DNA of 64,000 nt from Distichodus sexfasciatus (taxonomy: Eukaryota; Chordata; Actinopteri; Characiformes; Distichodontidae): contig JAVGVS010000007.1 in NCBI GenBank assembly GCA_032718565.1, forward strand, positions 6,626,259 through 6,690,258, written 5' to 3'. Shown piece after piece: positions 37,300 to 50,350 of the stretch. The translations under genes and the position numbers were made by a program. The notes beneath the pieces were generated by a model. That model had not been told where the DNA came from and ran no database searches. It saw only the letters and a list, made by a program, of their open reading frames with translations. How positions within the stretch are numbered: position 1 is the first letter of the stretch; each line of letters opens with the position of its first letter.

Positions 37300-38874
37300 A
37301 AGTCCAAGGCTTTGGGCTAATCACAGTAGGGCATGTCACCTGTGTTTGTGTCCATGAGCTTCCAGTAACAGCCATATGGAGACACACTAGGATTTGTGAA
37401 CTTGCTGGTGACAGTGTTGGATATGATGAAGAATGAAACGGTCCCTCTTTATAACCAGAACCTATTATATTCTTCAGTGAGGCGCTCCTGTGGGTCTATG
37501 AAGATTAAAGATTAATTGGAATGGGCTTAGGGGCATAAAAGACTGATAATCTCATCACTGATCTTCCCTATCACGAAACACATTTAGCGACACAAGGCTC
37601 TGACTTGCTCACGAGAAAATCACATGCACTTTCTTCCATTCTTTTTGGAATGATAAATGTCATATATTGCAATAATATATATGCATATATTTATTTATAT
37701 AATATACAATATATAACGAAAATATATGGATGCACTAGACCTGTTATTTTCAAGGATTCAAGAGACGCTAACCTGTGTCTAGCAGCTGACAAGGGGACCA
37801 GCTTTCTTCTCTGAGTTAATGACAGAAGTCCCGCGGCAGGGATTTAGCCGTTCTGCTCTTTTGTTTTCCGAAGCTTTCAAGCGCATCACAGCAGTGTACA
37901 GCATAAATGCAGCTCTGGCTTCTAGCAGACAGTTCTGAACAACATGAGTTCAGAAAAAGACCATTATATGATATATATATATATATATAACCTTGTGCTT
38001 TTTTAACCTTCTATCGGGTGGATGCAGTCTAGATACCAGCTCTAATTAAGGCAAGGCCGTCTTAATGAACAGCTCCATGTCTGATCCCTTGCGCCCACTG
38101 TAGGGTGCAGGGCAACTGTGGTAATTTTGGTCTGGCCAAACAAGAAGCCACCTGTTTGCCTGAACTAGGACAATTAAGCTTCCTCGAAGACAGACCTCAT
38201 CTCCTGCTTTGAAGGAAAAACAGCCTCAACCTCAGATCGATACATTATAGAAGCTGTCTTTATTACAGTGCTAGAAGTGCTAAAGTTTTAAAATGCATCA
38301 GCAGTGAACACCATTAACATACAGCTGTGGAAATGGCTCCGCTCCTCTCTCTTCCTTGCCGCTCTCCAACTTCCTTGCGGAGGAAGATAAAAGAAGGTGT
38401 GGAAGATAAAAAGCTCTGGTGAGTCTTTTCTTTCTGACAGCGCACAGACAGGTGCACTAGACCCGCGGCCATACGCTTCGCCGTCTGAAAGAGGCATTCT
38501 TCTCCACCGCTGATGCACACCAGGAGAGCTGGGACTTTGTTTCACACGTTGTGTCTTACAGTCTTGCCTACAGGTGGGTCGGGAGATATGGGGAGAACGT
38601 GCAACGTTCACAGTATGAACGAAAAGATTCAAACAGGAGCGTCTAAAGACTTTCCATCCAGAAGCCTGTGGCGGAACTCCTGAGCTGCTGCTCTTCTGTT
38701 AGGTAGTGGCAAATTTCGTAATAAGATTAAACTTTTTTGAACTCACTAAAGCCAAATCTTGCACAGATCAATGCCTCTTAGCAATATGTCACTGGTGAGA
38801 AAGGTATCTGGTAGAAAATGTGGCCCAGACTTTTCTGTAGGCTCAAATTGGAATTTTGTTGGCCAAACTGTATT

Positions 38875-38968
38875 TATTCCCTGACTAATTGCCGTCCATG
38901 TTAGTGGAGATGATACCTTGTTTTGCTGCTTTTAGAGGTGTATAAAAAGAAAACTCTGGGCTGAGTCC
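38875..38968 (+). repeat. Duplicated 95-bp non-coding block, copy 2
   Basis: Direct repeat of the block at 37207, about 1.67 kb away, with a 1-bp indel and a few substitutions. The two copies share a sharp end at GGGCTGAGTCC. Confidence 0.85.
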
Positions 38969-39693
38969 TGAATCCAACTGTATTTGACTGTTCTGAATAT
39001 TTGACTATATAACTTACAACACTTACAGACTCATTTTGCCATCATACTTAAGACAGCATGTCACATGGGCTTATTTTAGCAAGCACCTTGCTAGAATATA
39101 AAAATCAATTTAGAAATTTCCTTATTATCATTATTAATTGAAATGTGATCGCTTTTATAAGCCTGTTTTCATTTTATGCTGTTGTTGTCATGCACACTGA
39201 CTGACAACTGAATATTTGAGCTGTCAAACAGCTCTGCTGTCCTGTTGGTATAAAGGAAGTCTCTTGTCTGTAGCAGGTAGTGTTAGAGAAAGCCCTCAGT
39301 GGGCCCAGACTGCCCCATCACACCCGCAGCTGCTTTCATCCCATCCATAAGACTCCACATATCAGCACATCAATCAGAGGCAGCTAATCGATGAGCTTTT
39401 GTGCGTGCATGTAGTCTGCCCTTGGGAACAGCGGAGCGTCACGTCTTACCACAAATCCCAGCACGCCTGGCTGCTTGGATTCTACAATGGTAAGATCTGG
39501 TCTTCAATGTGCTTCATGTTGAAAATCATTGCTGCTCTAGCTATATCTCTTAGACACTTAATAAACAAAGAAATGAAAGAAATACACTACAGGTGTATTT
39601 TTAGACACACTGTTCCTAAATTTAACTCTGCTGGCTACTATACCCTGTTCAACCCTAGCCAGTTAATGCCCAAAGGTGCCCTTTTGACCTGGG

Positions 39694-39760
39694 ATTACAT
39701 TACATTACATTACATTACACTTGGCAGACGCTTTCATCCAAAGCAACTTACAGCAGGCAA
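39694..39760 (-). mobile_element. SINE/LINE 3' tail fragment with (ATTAC)n
   Basis: Five ATTAC units followed by CTTGGCAGACGCTTTCATCC and AAAGCAACTTACAG. This is the tail block common to many teleost SINE and LINE 3' ends, here without a recognisable body. Confidence 0.6.
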
Positions 39761-41683
39761 AAAAACTTACAAGCCATGGACCATAGGAGAACTAACAGTG
39801 GGTACTAAGTGTTAAGTTCAAAGTGTAGGATGGTGGAGGTATCTTCAGGATTATTTAATTAAAGGATCATTATCAGCACAGCAGTTACATGACAAGGCAA
39901 GTGGTTGTGGAACTGTATAAATATTTTTGTGTGTCTCTCAGTTCCAGGCTGAATGTGAATGAATGAATGAGCGCTTTTCTAGGCACACAAAGCTCTTCAC
40001 ACAGGCAATGTGTAGCCACTTCAGCAAGTACCAATGTGCAGGTCCACCTGGATGATGTGACAGCGGATGATGTGACATTCTGCGTAAGAACACCCACCTC
40101 ACATTAGCTAAAGGGACCAGCGAGAATTAACCGATTATAGCGGATGAATAGGAGGTCAGATCTAAAAGGGCAATTGTGGCTCATTTTAGCAGAACACCAG
40201 GGTTACAATACTTACTCTTCTAGAAGGATGCCCAGTGATCATCATGAACTCAGAGAGAAGGACGTCTGGTTTATGTGTTCAACAGCTCATAAATATCAGG
40301 CTAAGACAGTTTCTGTGCTCACAAACTGGCCATTCGCCCTCCCCCTACTCACTTTTCTTATAGCCTTACTGCATATATCGAGTGGAAGTGAGTAGGGGGA
40401 GGCAGAAGTGACATGGCCATACTGCCGCATGCACCCCCCACAACTGCAGTTCATTAGCCTAATCAAAGTGATCATATGTCATAATTATTCAAGCCCGATA
40501 CTGGATTGTAACAGATGCAGAACATGCATTGAATTCCTTAAATATAGCAACAGCAAGAATCTATTTTTGCTGGTATGGCGAACAAGACTCAGAGAGCATG
40601 TAGTACATGGTTAGAGCAGAAGGTTACTATGTGGCAGCCAGCGTGCAGATGGGAGCACAAGGATGTAAGTGTGAAACTGTGGGACAGGTGTGTATGTGAA
40701 AAGAGAGATAGAGATAGAGAGAGAGAATGTGAGAGGGAGAGAGACAGGTGGTGAGATGGCAGGGGGCGAAAGTGTGCAGAGAGGTAAGCTTAGAGGGGAT
40801 GAAGGTGCTGCGCTATGACATGGGAATCAGGTAGTAATCAGAGCCGCATTAACCTTGGGATTAAAGATCCTATCCACGCACGCATGAGCACACAAGCGCA
40901 CGCACACACACATAGAAAAGGCAAACATAATGACCAGTCCTCTAAACAGCTAATGCTGAGCAGCAGTGGTGTCTAAATGATAAGCAGGTACATGCCATAT
41001 GCTCACTAACCACTGGGATTATATCCATTAAAAATGAGCAACAATGGGGGAGACTCATAGCTGTACTATTACATGGGGTGGAAAAATCAAAGTTGGGTTT
41101 AAGAATGTTGAAATATCTTATTACTAACACAATTACACTAGTTATTCATTATATAACAAAATAAATGTTTCCGATTATTTTACCTTGAGGTTTCATGAGA
41201 TTTAACCCTAAAATAGGACTGACTGAGAAGCTGTTATTCTGCAAATGACCGGTGTTCTTTTTCAACCAAAGTACCTGCTGCAACATTATTATGTTGTTTA
41301 TGGAAAAAACAGGAAATATGTTTTGAGTATTTTAATGAGACACATGAAAGAAAGATCTGCAGTCTGGCCATCAGCAGGACAGAACGGCGAATTGGGAGCA
41401 AAACTAAAGCTAATGGTGCTGTTAGCAACATGATGGAAAATGAGCTCATATGTGAGCAGTCTGTCTCACGTGGTCAATGTGTGAATTGAAACAAAAATTT
41501 CTAGCTACTACAAAAAGCTCAGTGGGTTTTGTTGGTCCACAAAGACACATTTTACTGTAGGCCAGCTTAAGATGTGCTTTAAACACCTCGATGCTGGTGT
41601 GAAATCAGCATGATCATAAACTTCTAGACGATATCAACAATGAAAACAAAACATTTAAACTAGAGAATGTATTTGTCATGGTT

Positions 41684-41850
41684 TGAGTGAGTGACTATTT
41701 GTCACTGTGAACACACCACAGCACAGCAAACAGTGTACCACAATGAAATGTGACCTCTGCATTTGACCCATCCATGAAGGAGCAGTGGGCAGGTAACAAG
41801 GACAACGTCCGATCACAGGGGGAATGCCCTAACCGTTATACTATCAACTG
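41684..41850 (-). mobile_element. SINE-A copy with internal deletion
   Basis: Has the tail half (GTGAGTGACTATTTGTCACT, GCATTTGACCCATCCATGAA) and the head half (CCGATCACAGGG, CTAACCGTTATACTATCAAC), but lacks the central GCTCATGAGTACCTC block. Confidence 0.8.
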
Positions 41851-42265
41851 ATATAATAACGTGTTACTAAAGTTGTGAACTGCATATCTGCCCTGTCCTC
41901 CAGTTTTAGCACTTTGCCAAACACAAATACATAGCGATCATGTTTTATTACAATAACTACTAATATAACTCATTATCATCATTAGTAATGGATTTTGCAT
42001 CAGTAGCCACATGGTTGGAAGTGAGGAGACAAAATTAGATGTAATAAGTTAAGAGTCTGAGATAAAAATCAGGCTACAAGTCCTGTAATCTCAGAACATT
42101 CCCCCTAGTGTGTTTAACATATAGGTCAATCAATTAAACACACAAATATACAGCTTTGCTTGTAACTTCAGCAAATGCTCTTGTCCTGCTCAGAGACCCA
42201 AAGTTGGATGTGCTGACATCTTGGAGCGAGATACTGTATTAACCTATGACCTCTTGTTCCATAGG

Positions 42266-42640
42266 TGAGTATCCATCCATCCATCCATCCATTCATTCAT
42301 TCATTCATTCATTCATTCATTCATTCATTCATTATCTTAACCGCTTAATACCTATCGGGGTCACAGGGACTGGGGCCTATCCCGGGACTTTGGGTGTGAG
42401 GCGGGGACCAACACACCGCAGGGCACACATACTCACATTGATACCTTATAGGGCCAATAAAGAGTGACTAATCAATCTAAGCTGCCTGATTTTGGACTAT
42501 GGGAGGAAACCTGCACACCCAGAGAAAACCCATGCCAACACGGAGAGAGCACGCAAACTCAGAAAGGCCCTATGACCAACCAGGGGATCAATCTCAGGAA
42601 CTTCTTGCTGTGAGGCAATAGCAACCAGTAACCTACACTC
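42266..42640 (-). mobile_element. SINE-C copy with (ATCC/ATTC)n tail
   Basis: Same block order as the copy at 12947: CTTAACCGCTTAATACCTAT, GGGGCCTATCCC, CTAATCAATCTAAGCTGCCT, GGGAGGAAACCTGCACACCC, GAACTTCTTGCTGTGAGGCA. Its 3' tail is an expanded tetranucleotide array at 42270-42333. Confidence 0.75.
42270..42333. repeat. (ATCC)n/(ATTC)n microsatellite
   Basis: About five ATCC units pass directly into about ten ATTC units. It is the tail of the SINE-C copy and has spread from it. Confidence 0.95.
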
Positions 42641-43130
42641 TAAGAAAAACTGGCTCTTCATTAGTACTCTGGGGAACCTTTTAATGCTGTTTAAGGTTCT
42701 TTGGAGAACTGAATGCAAAAAAAGAGTTCTTCAAGCAACACCTATCATTTTCAGCGCTTTTTTAACCATTTATGTCAAAGTATGACCTTAATGACTACTG
42801 ACCCTATGCCTAACCTACTGATTTACTTGTGGATGTGTGTGGAAATCATTGTTATGGTGTAATTTTTAATAGTAACAGATGATATCTGCCACTGCCTTTT
42901 AGGGAGATCAGTTATTGCAATTTACATAACTGATAACTTGACTCAGTTAAGTTTTACCAAACACTACATTTGAACAAATTTAAGTTATTACATATTGCAC
43001 ATAATGAACACAGGTACAAAGATACAAATACAGTTTACACTAAATTCTTCATGATCACTTCAAGATGAATGGTTCGGCAAAGAACCAATGGGTAAAAGGG
43101 TCTTGGTAGAACCAAAAAGGTTTCCCTATG
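42637..43130. mobile_element. Possible MITE with AAGAACC/GGTTCTT motifs
   Basis: Begins ACACTCTAAGAAAAACTGG, contains AAGGTTCTTTGGAGAAC and AAAGAGTTCTTC on the left, and AAAGAACCAATGGG and AGAACCAAAAAGG in inverted orientation on the right. The plan is like a common fish repeat with ACACTCTTAA ends, but I cannot place the right boundary. Confidence 0.45.
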
Positions 43131-43195
43131 GCAGTGGTTGCCAAACTTTTTTCTGCAGGGCCCCCCTTTTCTCATAATTTCTTAAAAAATATAAA
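43131..43195 (+). mobile_element. hAT-like end fragment (CAGTGGTTGCCAAACTT)
   Basis: CAGTGGTTGCCAAACTTTTT then a C-rich stretch. This end type is common in fish hAT-derived repeats and recurs at 62624 as AGTGGTTCCCAAACTTATTC. No matching right end seen. Confidence 0.5.
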
Positions 43196-43386
43196 ATTTT
43201 TATCTTTAAAACTGGTTGAATACTATGGAAGGGCAATATGACATTAAATCAATATCATGATTAACTGAACATTTTATCTCGATTACAATTAATGAACTAA
43301 TGAATTTTTGGGGGATTTTGATGGGGAATTTGAATGAATAGACTAACCACTACTGAAGTACTATTTCCTTAGAATCTTTGCATTAA

Positions 43387-43413
43387 TGTGTGTGTGTGTG
43401 TGTGTGTGTGTGT
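43387..43413. repeat. (TG)n microsatellite
   Basis: About thirteen uninterrupted TG units. Confidence 0.95.
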
Positions 43414-46400
43414 ATGAGAGTGCTGCAGTTGCATTTTGGCTCTAGGAGCAATTAGGTCTCTTTTGCATGTAAAACACCACTCACACCTCTGCTGTCTGTG
43501 AAATGGCTGCGATATGACTCAACTGCCCAAGTGAGAATTGCACCAGCTACTAATCGCATATGCCATACATAAAATAAGGCATATGCGTGTCACCCAAGTG
43601 GGTTCCATTCCAGCATCCTAATAAATATGGTGTGAGTGAGTCAGCGAAGTGAACAGAGCTCCCACATATAAGCATGAGTCAGCAGAAAAGTGCATTTCTC
43701 CTATCAGAGGGCTGATGAGACAGCAACTGCCATAAGGCACAACCTTTTCACCATCAACACATTTAGAGAAGACACAGTGCTGCCAATCACAGGAAATTAA
43801 ACTCTACTGAAATCCCAGAACTGGTTTGAAAAATTGCCACATCTCCATCCGGCTTCCTCTATGTGAGCCATCTGTATGCAACACTATGGACTGCTTATTA
43901 CCTCGTAATGCGTTTAGCAATGAGCAAGATAAAACATGCAGTCAGGTTCATGAGCGGTAGATGCAATTACAGAAACACCATCTGTGTGCGTGTACAGGTC
44001 AGAGTTCTGCTCCGGGGATGGTTAAAGTTGCTTTCCCACAGTAAGATATATTCCTACTTCCTCTCTGAGTGCCTATTTAGGTCAGAGTCCAAGTTCTGGA
44101 GTGTGTGGTTTGGTCTTTACGAGAATAAATATTTGTTTATCACTTGTGCTGTTTAACTCCATCAGCCAAATGTCACATCATTTGGAAAGTGCACATATAA
44201 AAGTGAACTGCAGACACCTGTTGCTAAGAAACGGGCAGATGTGTGTTTCATATCCTGAATAACTACAGCTGCATTCAACATCATAACCTCCACACGCTCA
44301 AATGGATGACGGACAGGAACATGGCTATTAAAGACAGTACAGAAATTCTGTCTGCTCGGGTAAAACGGTCCACGTTGTACTACCGAATTTAGTGTTAATG
44401 GACACTGGGACCTCTAGCAACAAACCATCCAAGCACAGATATGACAAAAACTTTCTCAACTCGTTTTCCACACATGAGAGAGTCATTTCCTGATGTGGGA
44501 TAATTATGGCTTCTTTGCTATTTTACAGAATTGTAAAATGATGATTGTGTTCCACATCAAACAGGTGTATTTTTCGAGGAACTTTTTGAGAGGGATGGAG
44601 TAACTTGGGATTGAGGGTCTTGCTCGTCAGTTGAACGATGGAACAAAATGTAGAGTGAGTCCTTAAATCGAAGGCAACTGGACTCCTTTGAGGTTCGTGA
44701 ATATGCTTCACCTCTCATATGAAAGGCTTTCAAAACTGATGGGGAGTGAGTTTTTAAAACCGAAGAATCCGTTTTTAGAACTGATGAAGCCTTTCGAATA
44801 AGAGGTAATACGTGTCCAAGAACCTAAACAAAGTCTACTGTAGTCGCCTTTGATTCAAGCACTCAAGACTGCCATGTCCTGGATGCCTGAGAACCTCCAC
44901 AGACAACATCCTTAATAGCTTAACTGCACTGTAACAACGGTTGTAAAGTGTGACAGCAATATCCAGCAATAACAAAATAAACTGTGGAGGTGATTTTAGG
45001 GCAGACCTGTAAAAGGGGATCAAGATTTCGGGGCATTAAGGTATGGGAGTAGTGTTCACTCCGTCACCTGTTTAGCGAGCCACAACCCCCATTCTCCTTC
45101 ATCTGTACATATTCATCTTCCAGACAGCCATGAAAATGGAACCGCCGCAAATAACAGCCAGATTAGACATTCGCAAACATGATTAATGGCTCCGAGACAC
45201 TCAGTGTGTGTGGAATATTAACAACATGATGTGTGCAACAAGCACCTCCCAATGTTGAAGTAAGGCTCCAGGCTCCACTGAGATCCGTCGTAGCACTGTA
45301 GTTGGCTGTGTATCACTGGCTAGTGGATACCTTTATTTAAAAAGTGCTGATCTAGTTTTCTGGGAGGTGGAAGCATGTGGGTTTGTATCATATGACCTGT
45401 GAAACCCCCATTACACTATTAAAGGACAGCTTTTGCATTTTTCACCTGGTTAAAAGTATTGCCAACAATCGTTTTTTACTGGCAATTGTGCACTCGTGTT
45501 GGTCGCATTACAGAAACACACTCCTCAGTAGAATGATAAAACTGCTTTTAAACAGGATGCCATTACACATTTGAGCCATCACATAAAAAATGCAACCTTG
45601 TAACAGTAACACTTATCTTTGGATTTCTCATGTTTACCTTATTCATTTTCAGAATAGACAAAACTAATTAGATGTGTCTGCAAGGGCTTCAGCTTATCTT
45701 ACCTGCTACCCTAGATGGCTATTAATAGAGTCAAGAAAATTTGATAAAAATATGTTTTGTGACCTTTTCTGTCAAGAAGTGCAGAGGATTGTTGTGTTTT
45801 GAAACATTAATACTACTGCTGTGGTTAAGCTCTCCACAAACAGGAATTATTGTCAGCAAAACATTTAAAAATATCTAGGTTCACACACACAGTGACCTCA
45901 TCTTTTAAACATTTTTCTGAACCCCTATAATGTGAAAACAGTGGATAAATGCACGTGTTGAAGGTTTAGGGGAAAAAGTTACAACATTATGCACAACAGC
46001 TAATTTAAAGCAAGGTACAACCATCTAGCAATGGCTCAATTCACTACAGCTAACCTCCTCTACAACTGATCTGTCCTAGACACAAAGCAGAGTCAGGCTT
46101 TGTAGTGACCAGATATTATTACCTTCGTGACCATCCTCAGATCCACTCTCTAATCAAGGCAAAAGAAGTGGAAAAACAAAGAGAACGGGCAAGTCAACTG
46201 CATTTAAGAACAAGATGAGATGATGACACAGAAAAGCATTTACAGAATGATGAAAATCGCTGGCTGCATTAAGGTAATGAAAACACTTTCTTTTATATGC
46301 CTCTGTGAATCTTGAATAGGAAACAAGATGCAAGCGCGCGCACACACACACACAAAACTCATCTATCTTCTACTCTACAAGCTAGAAAGAGTAGCCAGTG

Positions 46401-47809
46401 ACCTCCCTGAAGTGGACGTGTGGAAACCCACATCTCCTTTATTCATAAGCACCTAGTGGCCTGCACAGACAATGCTAAGGCTACAGGGGTCTAGAGTCAT
46501 CTAGTAGTAGTACAATACAGCATTCATGGATTTACCTTCTATGTCACACACTTCTGTTGCCTCTGATGAAGCCAACCAACACATACACATACACACAGAA
46601 ACAAGCTAATAAGAAGCTAGCAGAATTGTGACAGCTAAGAGTGAATGAGCAGCTGTGGAAGGTCACATGTTTACCAATCAGGATTTCTTCATATACATTT
46701 TCCTCTGTGTCAACAGAGAGTGGAGAAAATGAGAGGGAGAGAAGAGGGATTGATGAGCAATTTCTTCACAAAGGAAAAATGAGACAAGGTGCATGACATG
46801 GCACAGCTTTATATCATTTGTCACCATAAATACAAAACCAGCTAAACAAAACTCAAGCTGGAGTCTTCAGGCTATGACTAAAACAGTGCTCATTCATCCT
46901 GAGTGGAAGAACAATCTTGATCCATTCATCCAGATCTGGCAAACCCTAGACTCCTGTTAAAAGATTTGATGCTAAAATACTTGACTTAGGCCAATTTTTC
47001 AAAATGTTTTAAATCACTGTCAGCCATGTAGACATTATTAAAGCTTATTGTTTTTATGTGGACCACACAATGTGTAAGGGGAGAAGCTCAATGAATGCTG
47101 GAAGATTTGGAATGAATAGATAAACCTCTTTCCCACAAAGCTGTGGATCTGTACATGACTTATCTTTCATATGTATCTATCTATATCCCTCTAGACTTAT
47201 GTACCTGCTTACGAACAGATTTGTGTTCTTTCTTTATCTTTTATTCATTGTTTGCTCCTCTAAAGAGGTACTAAATTCAAGCATCCAAAGTGCAAAGCTC
47301 CAAGCTCTAATGCTGCTCATTGTTTCCTGATCTCTTCCTCAGTCATGCTGTGCCAGTTGGGCCCTAAACCACACGGGTAAGGTACCAGGCTTGGAAGCTG
47401 GAAAGATTGAAAGACTTTCCACAGATGTCCGCACCTGCTCTGGTGCCCCTTCTGCGTCCCAGAGTGGCTGCGTTTGCCTGCTCTGTTCTGAAAATGGGAC
47501 AGCCAGGCCCACTCTCGCCATCAACTTCTGCATTAATGAATGTAGATTAGAGGCAGGACATTATAAATGGAGAAGGAGACTGATGGTGGCGAGAGCAGCT
47601 CCGCTGGGGGCTCAGAATGCTTATGAAGCTGGAGACCAAGGGAGAGACTCTCCACTGGGGCCAACAATTCCACATCTACAGGAGGCGACAACGTAGCATG
47701 TTTATCGTCACTTCCCTGACAAAATTTTACCCAGATGACACTACCACAGCTTTTTTTGGCCATTGATATTGCCAAAGCTGTAGTTAGCCACTCCTCAAAA
47801 TTGCTGGAT

Positions 47810-48044
47810 TATTTTTCATTGTGAACAAACCACAACACAGCACCAGAGTGTACCACAACAAAATGTGACATATGCATTTGACCCATCCGTAAAAGAGCAG
47901 TGGGCAGCTTTGGCAGTTCCCAGGGAGCGGTGCTTGGGGATGGTGCCTTGGTCATGAGTACCTCAGTGGTACCTTTAGCAATCCAGGACTTCAACCGACG
48001 ACGCTCTGATCATGAGGCCAACTCTCTAACCGTGAGACTGCCCC
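47810..48044 (-). mobile_element. SINE-A copy
   Basis: TTTTTCATTGTGAACAAACC tail side, CATTTGACCCATCCGTAAAA, GTCATGAGTACCTCAGTGGT, and CTCTAACCGTGAGACTGCCC at the head, where a few head bases are lost. Confidence 0.8.
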
Positions 48045-49874
48045 ATTTTGGAAAGGTTGTTAATGTGTGTTTAAGATGTCATATTGCTATGCAACTCTTA
48101 AACATACATGAACATTAAAACATTAAAAGCCATGAGTACTAATACACATAAAACCACAAAGAACAAAAAGATTATAAGACTTTTGTCCTTTTTTTCTTGT
48201 TTTTTTACGTCATTGTTACGTCAGAAAGCTGCTACACTTTTAGCATACGGTTTGTGCTGCCAGTGTTAAAAGGAGCCAAAACGCTGTTCTAGTGCCACTA
48301 GCTCATACCAACACATCCACCCACAGCACAATAGGCATCCTGGCACTCCACAGGCATGCTGGCACTGAATGCCCATGACTAAAGCATGGACATGGGGAGA
48401 GTGTGACCCCTTATTGTATTTTTTTAATATGTGGATTAAGGTATGTATATGAATATTTTATGTCCAGTTTTTCAAGAACTATATGTCAAATAACGCACAA
48501 AAATATTTAAACTGATACAACAGACCTAGGATCAATTTTATAGCACAGAAGAAGCAAAAGTGGAACAGGCATGGGAAAGGACAGGTATAAACCTCAGGCG
48601 GTGAGAGCAGAGATGCAGGGAAAGGAGCACAATTATCTCACTGGGTTTGTGTGCGTGTGTGTGTGTGTGTTTGTGTGTGTATACAGGCCGGACTGTTAAC
48701 ATGCAGGTAAGGCACAGTGAAGAGCCAGAAACTGAAGGGTCAGAGAAAAGCACTGAGATCACAGGGGAGTGAGTGTGTGTGTTTGTATGTGTACGAGAGA
48801 GATGAAGGGCAGTGGGGTGGACGCAAAGTTGTTTACCTTCCACTGCGTTTGAGTGGTAGTCTGGAATGAAGCATGAATGGAGACAAAAGCAGAGGAACAT
48901 ATAAGCTGTGAACATGAATAATGGTACACAAACACACACACATACATTCACAAACAAACAAACAAACAAACACACACTCTAGACAAGGGCCAGGGCCTCA
49001 AGAAGAGTTCTTGCCTAATTGTTAGGTCCATACATTTCGGCATACCCACACACACACACACTTTATGTTACTTCACACATATCCCATTAATTCCACTCAT
49101 CTCTCCATGACTGCTCCAATCTGCCATTGTTAGAAACAGAAACACACACAGACAAGCACACACAGAAACATGTATTAAGCAGAAGAATGAGTGAACAAGG
49201 ACATAAACTAATACAGAAAGATCAGTCCTGTCCCAAAATATGCACGTCTCACTGAGTGCAAAGTGGGAAAGTCAGTATTTGGATTTCCAGCATCCTAAAG
49301 AGAAATCTAACAGTCTCACAGAGAGCAATGTTATGCTGATGTAGGGGAGCTGTGAGTGTGTGAGTATTCAGAGAACATCCTTACAGCTGAGCTTGTGTGT
49401 GTGTATGAGAGAAAGAGAGGGACAGAGAGGTAGAGACAGATGTAGAGACAGAGAGAGAGAGTGAGTGAGTGAGACTAAGAGTGTGTGTGATGAAGGATGG
49501 TCTCCAGACACCAGTATTTGGCAGACAATGGGGATATTTATTCCCAGTTTGAGTCAGACTGTGGCAGCAATATTTCTCGAGCAATTCCTTATACTACACA
49601 GTCTGCAGCCTGCTATAGACTAAAGTGCCATAGTGGAGACATTACACACAAATTCAGTGACCTCTTACCATTATATAAAGTCTCCTACCCTGTATGATTG
49701 CGCTATGCATCGCAGTGTCACACTGGCAAACGCATAATAATAGAATTTTTGCAACAGTTAAACTCAACATCTAGAAACCAATTTATTACTTTTCATTTCA
49801 AAAGTTGACAGATTCATGCAAATCGTCTGACCCGCTCTCAGGTGTCAGATGACACACAAGGAGGTGGTACTAAC

Positions 49875-50059
49875 CTTTGACCCTCTCGCCGCGGTTCAGT
49901 TGAATCTCCCCCTCCCCCTGGGGTGTGTAGGGCTTGACTACGATGAAGGTTCGTCCCGGGACGGCGCTGTAGAGTTTCCGCTTGGGCCCGCGGGCCCCCG
50001 AGAGCACATGCGAAGGACCTGCGGGGGGAGGGCTGGGGTCCCGCTGCACTGTCCCAGGG
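49875..50059 (-). CDS. shank3: shank3 exon: proline-rich linker and first half of SH3
   Basis: This 185-bp exon has acceptor TTTTTGTTTACAG and donor AAAG|GTTAGT. After the shared serine codon it encodes 61 residues. The first 24 or so are Pro/Ser-rich linker; then come GPKRKLYSAVPGRTFIVVKP and a segment containing PQGEGEIQLNRGERVK. GPKRKLYSAVPGR is a SHANK signature, and the following residues are the first strands of the SH3 domain. GEGEI and RGE match SHANK3; KPY.PQ is more like SHANK2. The SHANK SH3 is reported to be atypical in its peptide-binding surface, so classical PxxP binding should not be assumed. The final G completes a valine codon with the next exon, 31.3 kb away in genomic DNA. 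The exon lies at the edge of a CpG island and may also be read from an internal promoter. Confidence 0.96.
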
Positions 50060-50133
50060 CTGTAAACAAAAACATAGGTTACGGTGGTGATGCCCGGCAA
50101 CTGGTAACTGCCAAATCCAGTGGTCACCGACAT
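50060..50133 (-). other. Possible alternative first-exon coding extension of shank3
   Basis: Directly upstream of the SH3 exon, the frame stays open through the splice acceptor to an ATG at 50133-50131. Its context is good (A at -3, GGACCATGT). It would add 24 residues, MSVTTGFGSYQLPGITTVTY then VFVY, in frame with the SPGT start of the exon. If transcription starts in the CpG island, an unspliced first exon would make a SHANK lacking ankyrin repeats. I do not recognise this N-terminus from other SHANKs, and a good acceptor (TTTTTGTTTACAG) lies within it, so the segment may only be intron. This is inference. Confidence 0.3.
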
Positions 50134-50267
50134 GGTCCTGTTGGCAGCAGTGGCGGCAACGGCGGGAGGCGGTTGCCGCGGCGTGCGCTTGAGGGGGGAG
50201 GACGCGGCGAGGGTCTTCTCCTCAGTCCTCGCGGAGCGGCCGGGCCCTCATGCGAACGCCGCTCGGC

Positions 50268-50350
50268 TCTCCTCCCGCTCCTCCTCCTTCTCCTCCTCTT
50301 CCTCCTACTCCTCCTCCTCCTCCTCCTCCTCTCCTCCCCTCCCTCCCCCT
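50268..50350. repeat. (CTC)n-rich trinucleotide tract inside CpG island
   Basis: Imperfect CTC/CTT repeats, GAG/AAG on the gene strand, interrupt the CpG island. The tract creates artificial poly-Ser, poly-Leu or poly-Arg frames. It is probably a length-variable element within the candidate promoter. Confidence 0.9.

Larger units (their letters stand above)
18584..49874 (-). other. shank3 intron of 31.3 kb that splits the SH3 domain
   Basis: The largest intron. It contains nine SINE-A copies or partial copies, SINE-B copies, one SINE-C with a tetranucleotide tail, two MITEs with direct repeats at their edges (21957-23603 and 36216-36663), a 95-bp duplication (37207 and 38875), many (CA)n and (GA)n arrays, and pyrimidine- or purine-rich stretches (20215-20460, 25215-25410). 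Stretches 24700-27660, 29060-30800, 34250-36200, 39850-41680 and 43450-47800 contain only unrecognised intron sequence and short simple repeats. No exon with splice sites and SHANK-like coding was found. Confidence 0.8.
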
